A DNA stretch of 13,819 nt from Gammaproteobacteria bacterium (GTDB taxonomy: Bacteria > Pseudomonadota > Gammaproteobacteria > Granulosicoccales > Granulosicoccaceae), in assembly GCA_019634245.1 (NCBI GenBank), contig JAHQVR010000164.1:1-13819 (forward strand), given 5' to 3'. Below, one piece after another: positions 5,709-13,181 of the stretch; within the stretch, counting starts at the first letter, position 1; each line of letters starts with the position of its first letter. The notes below the pieces were generated by a model. It was not told the origin of the DNA and searched no databases. It was given only the letters and a program-made list of their open reading frames with translations. The position numbers and the translations under genes were made by a program.

Positions 5709-7214
5709 TTGCCATCCAGCTCAGCAGCGCTGACTAGTTCCCAAATGCGCAGCGCAGATGAGCTCACGATTAAGTCAGGTATGAGTGGCTTTCAGTTGCT
5801 ATCTGCAGCGGGTGCGCGCGTCTTTGAGTTTGTCAAAGCTCAATTTGATCTGGATAGCCGAATTTTGGTTGCCTGTGGAACGGGGAATAATGGTGGAGAT
5901 GGAATGATCGCTGCCCAGTTGCTGTTGGACGAAGGGTTTGATGTCAATGTGGCCTTGTTGGGTGAGTCGAAGGATATTGTGGGTGACACCCGTTTGGCCT
6001 TAGATCAATTGACCGTTCCGTTGCTGAATGTCATCGAAACCGACTTATCTAACTACACTTTGGTGATCGATGCGCTATTGGGCACAGGCTTGAATCGTCC
6101 GATTACCGGTGAGCTTGCTCGATGGATAACATCGGTAAATAGCCGCGCACTTGATGTGGTCAGTGTGGATCTACCCACAGGTATCAACGGTGACTCTGGT
6201 GAGATTATGAACGTTGCCCTTGAAGCAGAACACACGGTGACCTTTTTCAAACCCAAATTGGGACATCTCTTATACCCCGGTCGTTTTCATTGTGGGAATT
6301 TGCACACCACTGACATTGGGATTGTGGATCGTGTGTTGGATAGCGTGCAGCCTGATGTGTATGTCAATAGCCAAGAGCTATGGTCCGACTCTCTGCCAGC
6401 TTTGGATTGGCGTTCGAATAAATACACACGTGGACATACTGTAGTAGTCGCCGGTGATGCTGATGGTGCTGCGCGACTTGCAGCTCGAGCGGCGTTAAGA
6501 ACCGGGTCGGGGCTGGTTACTTTGGCGTGCTCCTCAAGGAAAGCTGATGTGGTAGGCGGCCAAGTGACGGCGGAGATGATTGAAATTGTGGACAGTACGG
6601 ATCAGTTGATGAATCTATTAGCCGATTCACGTATCACTGCCATCGTTATTGGCCCAGGCATGGCGGTGGGAAGCCAGACTCGTGAGATGGTCAGTGTCGT
6701 ACTAAAGGGCTCTGCTCCGGTCGTACTCGATGCTGGTGCGTTGACTAGTTTTAGCGCTCACAGGGATGCGTTGTTTGAAATGGTCTCGCGATCACTGCAG
6801 GCGGTTGTGCTCACACCGCACGCTGGTGAATTTCATCGTCTGTTTTCATCCGTTACTGAAAACCCATTGACATCGAAAGTAACACTGGCGGTTAAGGCGG
6901 CCCACCAAAGCGGTGCAACTGTGGTGTCTAAGGGGCCTGATACTGTGGTTGCAGAGCCTGGAGGACTGAGTTGTATCAACACCAATGCACCCCCTTGGCT
7001 AGCCACCGCTGGTTCCGGTGATGTGCTCGCCGGAACCATTGCTGGGTGGTTGGCTCAAGGGGTAGATACTTTTCTGTCTGCCAGTATGGGAGTGTGGCTT
7101 CAAGGAAGAGCAGCGGCTGAGTTTGGACCAGGCCTTATAGCCACCGATATTGCTGAGCAATACCCCCAGGTTTTGCAAAAGCTGCGCAGTCATCCAGAAA
7201 AATCATCACTGTAG
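5709..7214 (+). CDS. nnrD: bifunctional NAD(P)HX epimerase/dehydratase (YjeF)
   Basis: This enzyme repairs hydrated nicotinamide cofactors: the N-terminal domain epimerises R- and S-NAD(P)HX, and the C-terminal domain dehydrates S-NAD(P)HX with ADP as the energy donor. The epimerase half (about 10-220) shows GTGNNGGDG (57-65), VIDALLGTGL (119-128, Asp121 probably catalytic) and VDLPTGINGDSG (153-164). The dehydratase half (about 235-495) is a ribokinase-like fold with IGPGM (314-318), TPHAGEF (369-375), SKGPDT (407-412) and TAGSGDVLAG (433-442, catalytic Asp438). The usual DADAL motif is DAGAL here (341-345). The total of 501 residues is normal. The start is uncertain: the TTG at 5709 lacks a ribosome site, ATG at 5745 is possible, and the strong GGAGGA at 5677-5682 faces an in-frame ATC at 5691. 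Confidence 0.93.
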   Translation: MPSSSAALTSSQMRSADELTIKSGMSGFQLLSAAGARVFEFVKAQFDLDSRILVACGTGNNGGDGMIAAQLLLDEGFDVNVALLGESKDIVGDTRLALDQLTVPLLNVIETDLSNYTLVIDALLGTGLNRPITGELARWITSVNSRALDVVSVDLPTGINGDSGEIMNVALEAEHTVTFFKPKLGHLLYPGRFHCGNLHTTDIGIVDRVLDSVQPDVYVNSQELWSDSLPALDWRSNKYTRGHTVVVAGDADGAARLAARAALRTGSGLVTLACSSRKADVVGGQVTAEMIEIVDSTDQLMNLLADSRITAIVIGPGMAVGSQTREMVSVVLKGSAPVVLDAGALTSFSAHRDALFEMVSRSLQAVVLTPHAGEFHRLFSSVTENPLTSKVTLAVKAAHQSGATVVSKGPDTVVAEPGGLSCINTNAPPWLATAGSGDVLAGTIAGWLAQGVDTFLSASMGVWLQGRAAAEFGPGLIATDIAEQYPQVLQKLRSHPEKSSL

Positions 7215-7240
7215 GGTGCGATCGGGCCGATCGTGTCACC
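7215..7240. terminator. hairpin between convergent nnrD and DUF1127 genes
   Basis: CGATCGG, a single G and CCGATCG (7219-7233) form a near-perfect palindrome, extended by GGTG (7215-7218) against CACC (7237-7240) across a 3-base bulge. Only a short TTTT (7244-7247) follows on the plus strand after a gap. It fills the 25-base gap between two convergent stop codons and probably helps end transcription, though it is not canonical. Confidence 0.45.
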
Positions 7241-7548
7241 TACCTTTTCGGAGGCTTGCGAGCCAAAATCTGTAACTGATCGGATGCGTTGATTGACAGA
7301 GGAAGCTTCATCGCCCATTCGACATCTGCGCGCGTCACTCCTATATCTTTTAACAGCGCATCATCGAGGCTGACTAAATGACTGAATGCATCCCGATCGA
7401 TCTTTCTCTGGATCCGCGTTTTCTGCATCTCAACGAGACGGGACCAGATACGTCTGATCCCACCAAAGGCTGATTTCTGTGCGTGGGTCGGGCCAAGCTG
7501 GTGCTGCGAGACTGATTCTGTCTTTGGATCGAGGCAAATAGTATTCAT
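7240..7548 (-). CDS. DUF1127 domain-containing small protein
   Basis: The 102-residue protein carries a DUF1127 (YjiS-like) domain at about 31-80. The region runs from a basic amphipathic helix (IRRIWSRLVE) to the signature LLKDIGVTRADVEWAM (65-80). The N-terminal 30 residues and the last 20 are not part of the domain, and the protein is somewhat longer than the 50-70 residues common for the family. DUF1127 proteins are small, basic and often stress-responsive in Proteobacteria; some have been linked to RNA turnover and phosphate metabolism in alphaproteobacteria. The role here is unknown. GGGAGA lies seven bases before the ATG. The gene is divergent from a LysR-type regulator with 140 bases between, which makes it that regulator's most likely target (inference). 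Confidence 0.82.
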   Translation of the reverse strand: MNTICLDPKTESVSQHQLGPTHAQKSAFGGIRRIWSRLVEMQKTRIQRKIDRDAFSHLVSLDDALLKDIGVTRADVEWAMKLPLSINASDQLQILARKPPKR

Positions 7549-7688
7549 GATAAATCTCCCAATTTTGTTGGTCGTCTATGAGCGCTGTGTTTCGCCCATG
7601 GATAGACTTTGCGGCAGATCTATGTTTCAATCAAACGAAAAGATTTGACAGTATCTATTAGAAATATTGAAAGATAGAGGAAAAAGCT
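7549..7688. promoter_or_regulatory. divergent promoter region between DUF1127 and LysR genes
   Basis: This 140-base region must drive both genes. It contains a perfect -35-like TTGACA (7645-7650) without a good -10. Several short dyads are candidate regulator sites: GTCTAT/ATAGAC (7574-7579 and 7602-7607), GTTT-CAATC-AAAC (7624-7636) and TATCT/AGATA (7652-7656 and 7672-7676). Divergent LysR genes usually bind such regions, but none of these can be singled out. Confidence 0.4.
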
Positions 7689-8594
7689 ATGAATACCGCC
7701 GCCGCCGCTGTAAGTACACGCCTCACCACCCAGGTACCGTTGCTGGAATTGGATCTTTTGCGCACGTTGGTGGCGATTGCGGAGACCGGTAACTTTTCCG
7801 CAGCTGCTGAATCGGTGTATCGAACACCCTCGGCCGTGTCTATGCAGGTAAAAAAGATCGAGGAGATCGTGGGGCGGCCGGTGTTTGTCAGAGATTCTCG
7901 ATCTGTATCGGTCACTCCTGAAGGTGAACTTCTACTCGAACATGGAAGGCGCATGTTGTCGTTAAACGACCAGCTAATCGCTCAGTTTATGGCACCTACA
8001 GTAGCTGGCGTTGTACGGATGGGAGCCACTGATGATATTGCTGAGCGATCGCTACCTGAATTGTTGCGGCGGTTTTCACGAACTCACTGCTGCGTTACCG
8101 TGGATGTCGTTGTCGATACGTCAGTGAATCTTAGACAGCGGGTCCGTAAAGGAGATTTAGATTTGGCTCTTGTGACTTGCAGTCCGGAAAAAAAATTATC
8201 GGCAGGAATGGAGATTGTGTTCCAAGAAAGACTCGTTTGGGCAGGGGCAAAAAATGGCGTGGCTCATGAAAAAAATCCTTTGCCAATTTCGGTGTGGGAG
8301 GAGGGCTGTTCCTGGAGAGATGCCGCACTGGATGGTTTAGAATCGATTGGCCGTGATTATCGTATTGCCTTTATGAGTGCGCACATCTCAGGGCAGCGCG
8401 CAGCGATTTTGGCAGACCTCGCCGTTGCTCCCATTCCTTGCTCATGCTGTACTAATGGAATTGTGGATCTCAGCAGTTTAACATCACTACCACCACTGTC
8501 AGACTATGCCATTGCCATGGTTACTCGCAAGAAGCCTAATGCCGCCACTGCCGCAGCGGCGCAGCATTTACGTGAAAGCTTAATGGTTGAGTAG
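7689..8594 (+). CDS. LysR-family transcriptional regulator
   Basis: The 301-residue protein has the LysR architecture. A winged HTH spans about residues 20-79 (ELDLLRTLVAIAETGNFSAA followed by PSAVSMQVKKIEEIVG and the TPEGE wing), then a linker helix, then an effector-binding domain (about 106-290) starting VVRMGATDDIAERSLPELL. LysR proteins act as tetramers, usually autorepressing and activating a divergent gene in response to a small ligand. The ligand is unknown. The start ATG has AGAGG (7676-7680) eight bases upstream; a short Ala-rich N-terminal extension precedes the HTH. It is divergent from the DUF1127 gene and ends nine bases before the stop codon of the convergent oxidoreductase operon, with no visible terminator between them. 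Confidence 0.9.
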   Translation: MNTAAAAVSTRLTTQVPLLELDLLRTLVAIAETGNFSAAAESVYRTPSAVSMQVKKIEEIVGRPVFVRDSRSVSVTPEGELLLEHGRRMLSLNDQLIAQFMAPTVAGVVRMGATDDIAERSLPELLRRFSRTHCCVTVDVVVDTSVNLRQRVRKGDLDLALVTCSPEKKLSAGMEIVFQERLVWAGAKNGVAHEKNPLPISVWEEGCSWRDAALDGLESIGRDYRIAFMSAHISGQRAAILADLAVAPIPCSCCTNGIVDLSSLTSLPPLSDYAIAMVTRKKPNAATAAAAQHLRESLMVE

Positions 8595-8603
8595 TTTTTA
8601 GTG

Positions 8604-9668
8604 TTACGGAACCCAGTTGTCGTAGAGTGGGTGGCTGGATTGAAGAGGTAGTTCCACAGGTCGTCCAGTACGAGCCGATGAATAAACTGCCGTTACGAAT
8701 TCCAGTGATCGTCGGCCGTCTTCGAGTAACACTGCACTACTAGCGTCGCCATCCAATGCATTGGCAATCGCGTTAAAGAGTCCAACATAACCGCCAGGTG
8801 TAGGTTCAATGTTCGATAGCAATTTGTCTATTTTGGATTGACTCTGAGGGGCGCGTGCAATAAACGTCCAAGTGTCTTCTGCAGGGGTATAAGGGGCGCT
8901 GCCACTCTCTGCCGTGAGTCCCTCAAAACAAAAGCGCAGTCTGCTGGTGTCATTCGCGGCGCCGAGTGTAATGGAGCTCGTGACCAAGGCACCACTTTGC
9001 ATGCGTATCGTCAGAGATCCGCAATCTTCGACTTCAATAGTATTAACTCTGGTAGCTAACTCTGCGTACACGCTGGCCACTGGGCCGAAGATGAAATTTA
9101 ACCAATCGTGGATATGAATTGCGTGACCTAAAATAGCCCCACCGCTTTCGCCCTTCCAAGTGCCCCGCCATTCCGGTTCGTAGTAAGCGGCATCACGATT
9201 CCAGTGTGTTTCTAATGTGCCCACAAACGGTGTGCCTGCAATGCCATCGTCGATAAGCGCTTTCATTTGCGTAGCACCCAGTCCATAGCGATATTGAAAT
9301 ACTGGAAACAGTGATCCCGGTGCCTCGGCTACAGCTCCGGCTAGCTTATCCGCTTCTGCCAGACTGGATACGAGTGGCTTTTCACACACCACATGCTTTC
9401 CAGCAGCCAGTGCCTTGAGACAGAAATCAAGGTGTAAATGCGGAGGTAAGCAAATGTCAATGACGCTGATATCAGGATCGGTCAAAATCGTATTGATATC
9501 ATCTGTAACCCTACAGTTCGGCAGAGTGTCGGCAATCGTCTGTGCGCGTGGCTTATCGATATCGCATACCACTGAAACTGAGAAACGGTCGGCCAGCTGG
9601 TGATACGCCTCTGCGTGCGCCTGTCCGATACCGGCCCCTATGATCGCGACGTTGTAAGAATGACTCAT
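8604..9668 (-). CDS. Gfo/Idh/MocA-family oxidoreductase (operon gene 4)
   Basis: This 354-residue NAD(P)-dependent dehydrogenase is last in the operon. The N-terminal Rossmann domain (about 1-125) has the dinucleotide motif GAGIGQ (11-16) and the family's CEKP motif (95-98) with the probable catalytic Lys97. The C-terminal domain holds the substrate site: GGAILGHAIHIHDWL (176-190), with His185 and Asp188 in the usual catalytic places but the normal upstream Asp replaced (GHAIH rather than DxGxH). Enzymes of this family oxidise or reduce a sugar or cyclitol hydroxyl. The ATG overlaps the stop codon of the preceding gene by 4 bases (9665-9668), which indicates translational coupling. The substrate is unknown. 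Confidence 0.88.
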   Translation of the reverse strand: MSHSYNVAIIGAGIGQAHAEAYHQLADRFSVSVVCDIDKPRAQTIADTLPNCRVTDDINTILTDPDISVIDICLPPHLHLDFCLKALAAGKHVVCEKPLVSSLAEADKLAGAVAEAPGSLFPVFQYRYGLGATQMKALIDDGIAGTPFVGTLETHWNRDAAYYEPEWRGTWKGESGGAILGHAIHIHDWLNFIFGPVASVYAELATRVNTIEVEDCGSLTIRMQSGALVTSSITLGAANDTSRLRFCFEGLTAESGSAPYTPAEDTWTFIARAPQSQSKIDKLLSNIEPTPGGYVGLFNAIANALDGDASSAVLLEDGRRSLEFVTAVYSSARTGRPVELPLQSSHPLYDNWVP

Positions 9669-10684
9669 GATGCCCTTACCAATTCAGCCTTTTGTTGAGC
9701 CTGTAATGCCAGTTCCATCGTACGGAACGTGTGTTTTTGGGTGACCGCAGTTTCAGTACGGTGCAGCACGTCATTAATAAGACGCGGCGAGTAGGTGAGC
9801 TCAATAGTATTGCAGTCGATGTATTCAGCCGTGCTGTCATTGACCAAATATAAGTTATTGCCTTGCGGAGAACGCGCTACATCAATGTATTTTCGTAGCT
9901 CGATGTAACCCTTATCTCCCAATATGGTGAGTCTGCCATCGCCCCAGACTCCTAAGCCGTCAGGTGTAAACCAGTCGACTCTTACGTAACCATGCCCTTG
10001 ATTGCCGGTTAGTACCATTTCACCAAAATCCTGGAACTCAGGGTGTTCCGGCAACGTGGTATTTTGCACCAGCGCGTGCGACACGGTTGCCTCGGTAGAG
10101 CCGGTAAAGAATAAAAACTGATCTACTTGGTGCGATCCGATATCACACAGGATGCCACCAAACCGCTGACGTCGGTAGAACCAATCCGGACGTTTATTAA
10201 GCCCTTGATGATGAGGGCCCGTGCCGATGGTTTGTATCACATTGCCTATTGCGCCATTGGCCACCAGCTCTTCGGCTTTGACAACCGCAGGCACTTCAAA
10301 ACGCTCGGAGAAATTCACTGTCCAGATGCGGCCGGTGTCGCTAACGCAATCTTTGATGGATTGCAATTGTTCGAGGGTGGTGCAACCCGGCTTATCCACC
10401 ATCACATCTTTACCCGCTCGCATGGCCTCGATGGCTAATCCCGCTCGGTCCTCTGGAACCGCTGAAATTAACACCATGTCGATGTCAGGGTCGTCAATAA
10501 TTTGTTTGCGATCGGCGACCTGTTTGACATCGGGAAAGGTCGTTGAAAATTGTTCGGCTGTAAAGGCGTGCCCATCAGTCCACCACAGCTCACAGTCGCA
10601 GCCGTGTTTTTGCATGTTTTTCAACATGCCAAATATGTGTGGGTGATCGATTCCAAGAACACCTAGTTTGAGTTTTTCAGTCAT
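9665..10684 (-). CDS. Gfo/Idh/MocA-family oxidoreductase (operon gene 3)
   Basis: This 339-residue member belongs to a different subgroup from its two neighbours. The Rossmann start reads GVLGIDHPHIFGM (8-20), a His-rich variant without the classic GxGxxG spacing, seen in one branch of the family. The lysine motif is DKP (97-99) in place of EKP. The C-terminal catalytic block is canonical: GGILCDIGSHQVDQF (176-190) with Asp181, His185 and Asp188. It probably acts on a sugar-type substrate with NAD(P). It starts 46 bases after the stop of the upstream oxidoreductase gene and overlaps the downstream one by 4 bases. There is no clear Shine-Dalgarno sequence before the ATG, so translation may depend on coupling or on an unstructured leader. 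Confidence 0.87.
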   Translation of the reverse strand: MTEKLKLGVLGIDHPHIFGMLKNMQKHGCDCELWWTDGHAFTAEQFSTTFPDVKQVADRKQIIDDPDIDMVLISAVPEDRAGLAIEAMRAGKDVMVDKPGCTTLEQLQSIKDCVSDTGRIWTVNFSERFEVPAVVKAEELVANGAIGNVIQTIGTGPHHQGLNKRPDWFYRRQRFGGILCDIGSHQVDQFLFFTGSTEATVSHALVQNTTLPEHPEFQDFGEMVLTGNQGHGYVRVDWFTPDGLGVWGDGRLTILGDKGYIELRKYIDVARSPQGNNLYLVNDSTAEYIDCNTIELTYSPRLINDVLHRTETAVTQKHTFRTMELALQAQQKAELVRAS

Positions 10685-10730
10685 TGGTTTTGGAGCTATT
10701 CGGTTAGTCGGCAGTGTAGCTGAACTGTTA

Positions 10731-11786
10731 TTAAATGTTGGCAGGCGTTCCAGAGTGTGCTGAGCGTTCTAGAGCATCGATAACTCGGTGAACCTGCAGT
10801 GCAGATTCTGCAGAAGCAATGGGCTCGGCATTGCCCAAAACAACCTCATAGAAATTTTCAATCATGAACCGATGCCAGTCTGAGGTAAATGCCATAGGGT
10901 CTGCCCCAGCGCCCGAGGCTGCACTTTCTCCGAGCGTCTCTGTGCGTCCATCATGCCAGGACAGCGTGAGAAGGTTTGACTCCAGTTGGACACTGACGTT
11001 CTCATAGTGTAGGTGTATCGATTCAGTGCGGCCAGGAAAACTGGCAGTTGACATGAATGCGGTACCCACCGCACCGTTGATAAATCGCAGACCACCGTTG
11101 ACAAAATCTTCCGCTTCCATCTGGTGGAATTTAGTCGTGGCAGAAAAAGCGCTCACCGTTTCGACATCTCCGGTAAATTGCAATGCTAGGTCGAGTGTAT
11201 GAATGGCCTGGCTGATCATCACACCGCCGCCATCTCGTTCGTAGCTACCTCTACCGGGCTCGTCGTAATAGCTTTGTTCCCGCCACCAAGGCACGCATAT
11301 CTCAGCAGCTCGAAGCTCTCCAAATGACTCCTCATTTAATTTCCGTTTCAACAAGGTGGCGGAAGGTCGTGCTCGGTGTTGCAGCATAATTCCCAAAGGT
11401 AAGTTTGCGGATTGACAGGCTTCAACCAGTTGCCTCGCTGAGGCTAATGAACGCTCTATGGGTTTTTCCATCAGAATCGGTTTGCCTGCAGAAATGAGTG
11501 CATCGACCAACTCAATCCGTGCATTGGGAGGTGTGTTTAGGCAGACAAAATCGACGGAGTTGTCAGCGAGCAGTGCCTCTATGTCTTTGTAAGCGGCAAT
11601 GATTTCTTTATCCAATCGGTTCGATTCGATAAAGCGCTGACTACTGTCAGCTGATGACCCTAGCGCACCTGTGAGCTTTATGGGTAGCTGAGTTTTACTG
11701 ATAGCATCTAGGTAGGTTTTGCTGACCATGCCAACGCCGATAATAGCGACCCCTAATGTGGGCGTTGCGACAGACTCATTCGACAT
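10731..11786 (-). CDS. Gfo/Idh/MocA-family oxidoreductase (operon gene 2)
   Basis: The predicted dehydrogenase of 351 residues has a Rossmann domain with GVGMVS (17-22) and MEKP (106-109, Lys108). Its substrate domain contains WWREQSYYDEPGRGSYERDG (167-186) and GGGVMISQAIHTLDL (186-200), with His196 and Asp199 but Ser-Gln where Asp is usual. This layout (W-R, YY-EP-RG, GGG, AIH, D, F-G) is shared with operon gene 4, so these two are of one subgroup. I take the ATG at 11784-11786, two bases after the hydrolase stop. The in-frame TTG at 11790-11792 would give two more residues and a 4-base overlap. Either way translation is likely coupled to the hydrolase gene. The substrate is unknown. Confidence 0.87.
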   Translation of the reverse strand: MSNESVATPTLGVAIIGVGMVSKTYLDAISKTQLPIKLTGALGSSADSSQRFIESNRLDKEIIAAYKDIEALLADNSVDFVCLNTPPNARIELVDALISAGKPILMEKPIERSLASARQLVEACQSANLPLGIMLQHRARPSATLLKRKLNEESFGELRAAEICVPWWREQSYYDEPGRGSYERDGGGVMISQAIHTLDLALQFTGDVETVSAFSATTKFHQMEAEDFVNGGLRFINGAVGTAFMSTASFPGRTESIHLHYENVSVQLESNLLTLSWHDGRTETLGESAASGAGADPMAFTSDWHRFMIENFYEVVLGNAEPIASAESALQVHRVIDALERSAHSGTPANI

Positions 11787-11788
11787 AT

Positions 11789-12703
11789 TCAAATGTTCTC
11801 ATGCAGAAACTGATTTACCGTAGCACGCATCGATGGTGTTTCCTCATGTCCGACACCGGCTTCGAGCAGCATTTTGAGCTGTTGGCTGGCTTGTTGATCT
11901 CGATAGATACGTTCGAGTTCAATTCTTGCTCGCTCAAAACAGGACGCCGGAGTGCTCCAATCTTGGTCTCCGGAAATGAACAGCTGTGGGTGGGGTGCGC
12001 TCAGGCCAGCCAATTCAGCGGTAGTGCAGTAGTCCAGGAGACCCGGTACTGTCATATATTGGCCATGTCCATCATGCCTATCGGCCTCGATGAGTGAGCC
12101 AAGATCGGCAAAGCAGCATAAACTTACCGACAGAATGATGCGTGGATCCATGGCGTGCATCCACCAGGCGAGTGTGCCACCCATCGACATACCTAGGGTG
12201 GCAATGCGATCTTTATCTAATTCCTCTTGCACACTCAGAAAGTCAATACCGGCAGTGAGCTCCGCGAGCATCTGGCCAAACAACGTGCTTCCGTGCCAAA
12301 AATGCGCCTTGGCTAGAGACGATTCCTTTAAATGAGACCGCTCTCCAAAACACGGCATCTCCATACACAACACACCGTATCCAGAGCGAATGAGATCCTC
12401 CGCATAGGCAGACTGCAGAGCGGGTCGACCATCGAGTAGCTCTTGTTTACCGATATCGTATCGATTGCCATGTGCATGGCAGTACAAAATTGAGGGTGCT
12501 TTCGATTGACTTTCGGGTGGTTTTATATAGTAAGCAGGAATCGATTCCCCAGTGTTGCAATCGAATATCAATTCAAGTAATCGCCGGCCTAAGTAGCTTG
12601 ATTCATTGCGAATCTGTAGATTTTGAAACTTGACTTCCCCGAGTTGGTTTCCCAATAAGAGTTTAATTTTCGTCCGATCAGGGATCGTTAGGTCTGTGTG
12701 CAT
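11789..12703 (-). CDS. alpha/beta hydrolase, dienelactone hydrolase/acetyl xylan esterase-like (operon gene 1)
   Basis: This 304-residue cytoplasmic serine hydrolase opens the operon. The catalytic triad is readable: nucleophile elbow GMSMGG (171-176) with Ser173, acid Asp248 in SGDQDWSTP (244-252), and His286 in GVGHEETP (283-290). HAHGN (76-80) probably forms the oxyanion-hole region. A cap-like stretch follows the nucleophile (200-232). No signal peptide is present. Relatives in the COG0412/COG1506 group cleave esters or lactones, and in sugar clusters often remove acetyl groups or open lactones. With three oxidoreductases downstream, a carbohydrate ester or lactone is a reasonable guess. 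There is no Shine-Dalgarno sequence; the leader is very A/T-rich, with TATATT about 17 bases upstream, so a very short or leaderless message is possible. Confidence 0.83.
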   Translation of the reverse strand: MHTDLTIPDRTKIKLLLGNQLGEVKFQNLQIRNESSYLGRRLLELIFDCNTGESIPAYYIKPPESQSKAPSILYCHAHGNRYDIGKQELLDGRPALQSAYAEDLIRSGYGVLCMEMPCFGERSHLKESSLAKAHFWHGSTLFGQMLAELTAGIDFLSVQEELDKDRIATLGMSMGGTLAWWMHAMDPRIILSVSLCCFADLGSLIEADRHDGHGQYMTVPGLLDYCTTAELAGLSAPHPQLFISGDQDWSTPASCFERARIELERIYRDQQASQQLKMLLEAGVGHEETPSMRATVNQFLHENI

Positions 12704-12750
12704 GTATTTGTTATTAATATATGTTTTTTATTAGTACCACAGCCACACTG

Positions 12751-12762
12751 TTAGCCGACTAA
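12751..12762. promoter_or_regulatory. possible operator dyad of the hydrolase operon
   Basis: TTAGCCGACTAA has 4-base palindromic arms around CCGA and lies about 50 bases upstream of the hydrolase ATG, near where a -35 would be. Its minus-strand 9-mer TTAGTCGGC reappears at 10704-10712, in the gap inside the operon. This may mark an operator, or may be chance. Confidence 0.22.
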
Positions 12763-13123
12763 ATAAATAAAATAGTTAGAAAAAGAAAAGACGCGTTCAT
12801 TCTAACAAACTATCTGCGTACGACTAAATTACTTAAGCCGTTAATGCAAAGGCGCGAATAGTAAAGCGAACTCGACAGGTTTGAAATAGATGAGTGATCG
12901 GCCACAGCGGAGCCGCAGAATAAAAGGTGAGAAACGGGTAAAAGAGCGTTTACTCGCGGCTAACATTAGAAAATAGTGGATCCTATCCTGTGTTTGGCAT
13001 GGGAGAAGATCAACACCGCTCATAAAATGGGTTTGGAGTAATAGCCGGAAACGACATCCATTTGTATTCAATTGTTAAATTTAAGGTCATCCACTTGCAC
13101 GAGGAAAATGCTGATTGTTGCTA

Positions 13124-13152
13124 TTGGAATCCGTCATAGCTAAACATATAGT
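13124..13152 (+). promoter_or_regulatory. sigma70-like promoter of the Tat-exported protein gene
   Basis: TTGGAA (13124-13129, 4 of 6 matches to the -35 consensus) and TATAGT (13147-13152, 5 of 6 matches to the -10 consensus) are separated by exactly 17 bases. Transcription would start near 13159, giving a leader of about 23 bases that carries the AGGA ribosome site before the ATG at 13182. This is the best promoter match seen in the window. Confidence 0.6.
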
Positions 13153-13181
13153 GGATATTCAACTTTAAGTTAGGATTATCA

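Larger units (their letters stand above)
12704..13181. other. 478-base intergenic region between operon and Tat-protein gene
   Basis: The region separates the divergent hydrolase operon (minus) and the Tat-exported protein gene (plus). The first 80 bases are strongly A/T-rich and hold the operon's probable promoter and a TTAG-CCGA-CTAA dyad. The last 60 bases hold the promoter of the downstream gene. In between, a 28-codon plus-strand frame (12890-12976) and a 76-codon minus-strand frame (12841-13071) exist, but neither has a ribosome site or a recognisable product. No RNA gene was seen. Confidence 0.6.

Noticed and set aside
7645..7673. Promoter for the LysR gene based on the perfect TTGACA
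   Set aside because: No acceptable -10 hexamer lies 16-18 bases downstream, so I mention the TTGACA only within the regulatory region.
10127..10646. Plus-strand frames of 103 and 141 codons opposite the middle oxidoreductase
   Set aside because: They overlap a gene with complete Rossmann and catalytic motifs; no homology or ribosome site supports them.
12890..12976. 28-codon plus-strand frame, Arg/Lys-rich, whose KGEKRVKERLLAAN part faintly recalls the start of a TetR-type HTH
   Set aside because: It is too short, has a stop codon directly before the ATG and no Shine-Dalgarno site, and the frame after its stop does not continue as a TetR domain.
12841..13071. 76-codon minus-strand open frame upstream of the hydrolase operon
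   Set aside because: It begins with TTG, has no ribosome site, shows no recognisable domain and has a composition unlike a real protein (many Phe, Leu, Arg without pattern).
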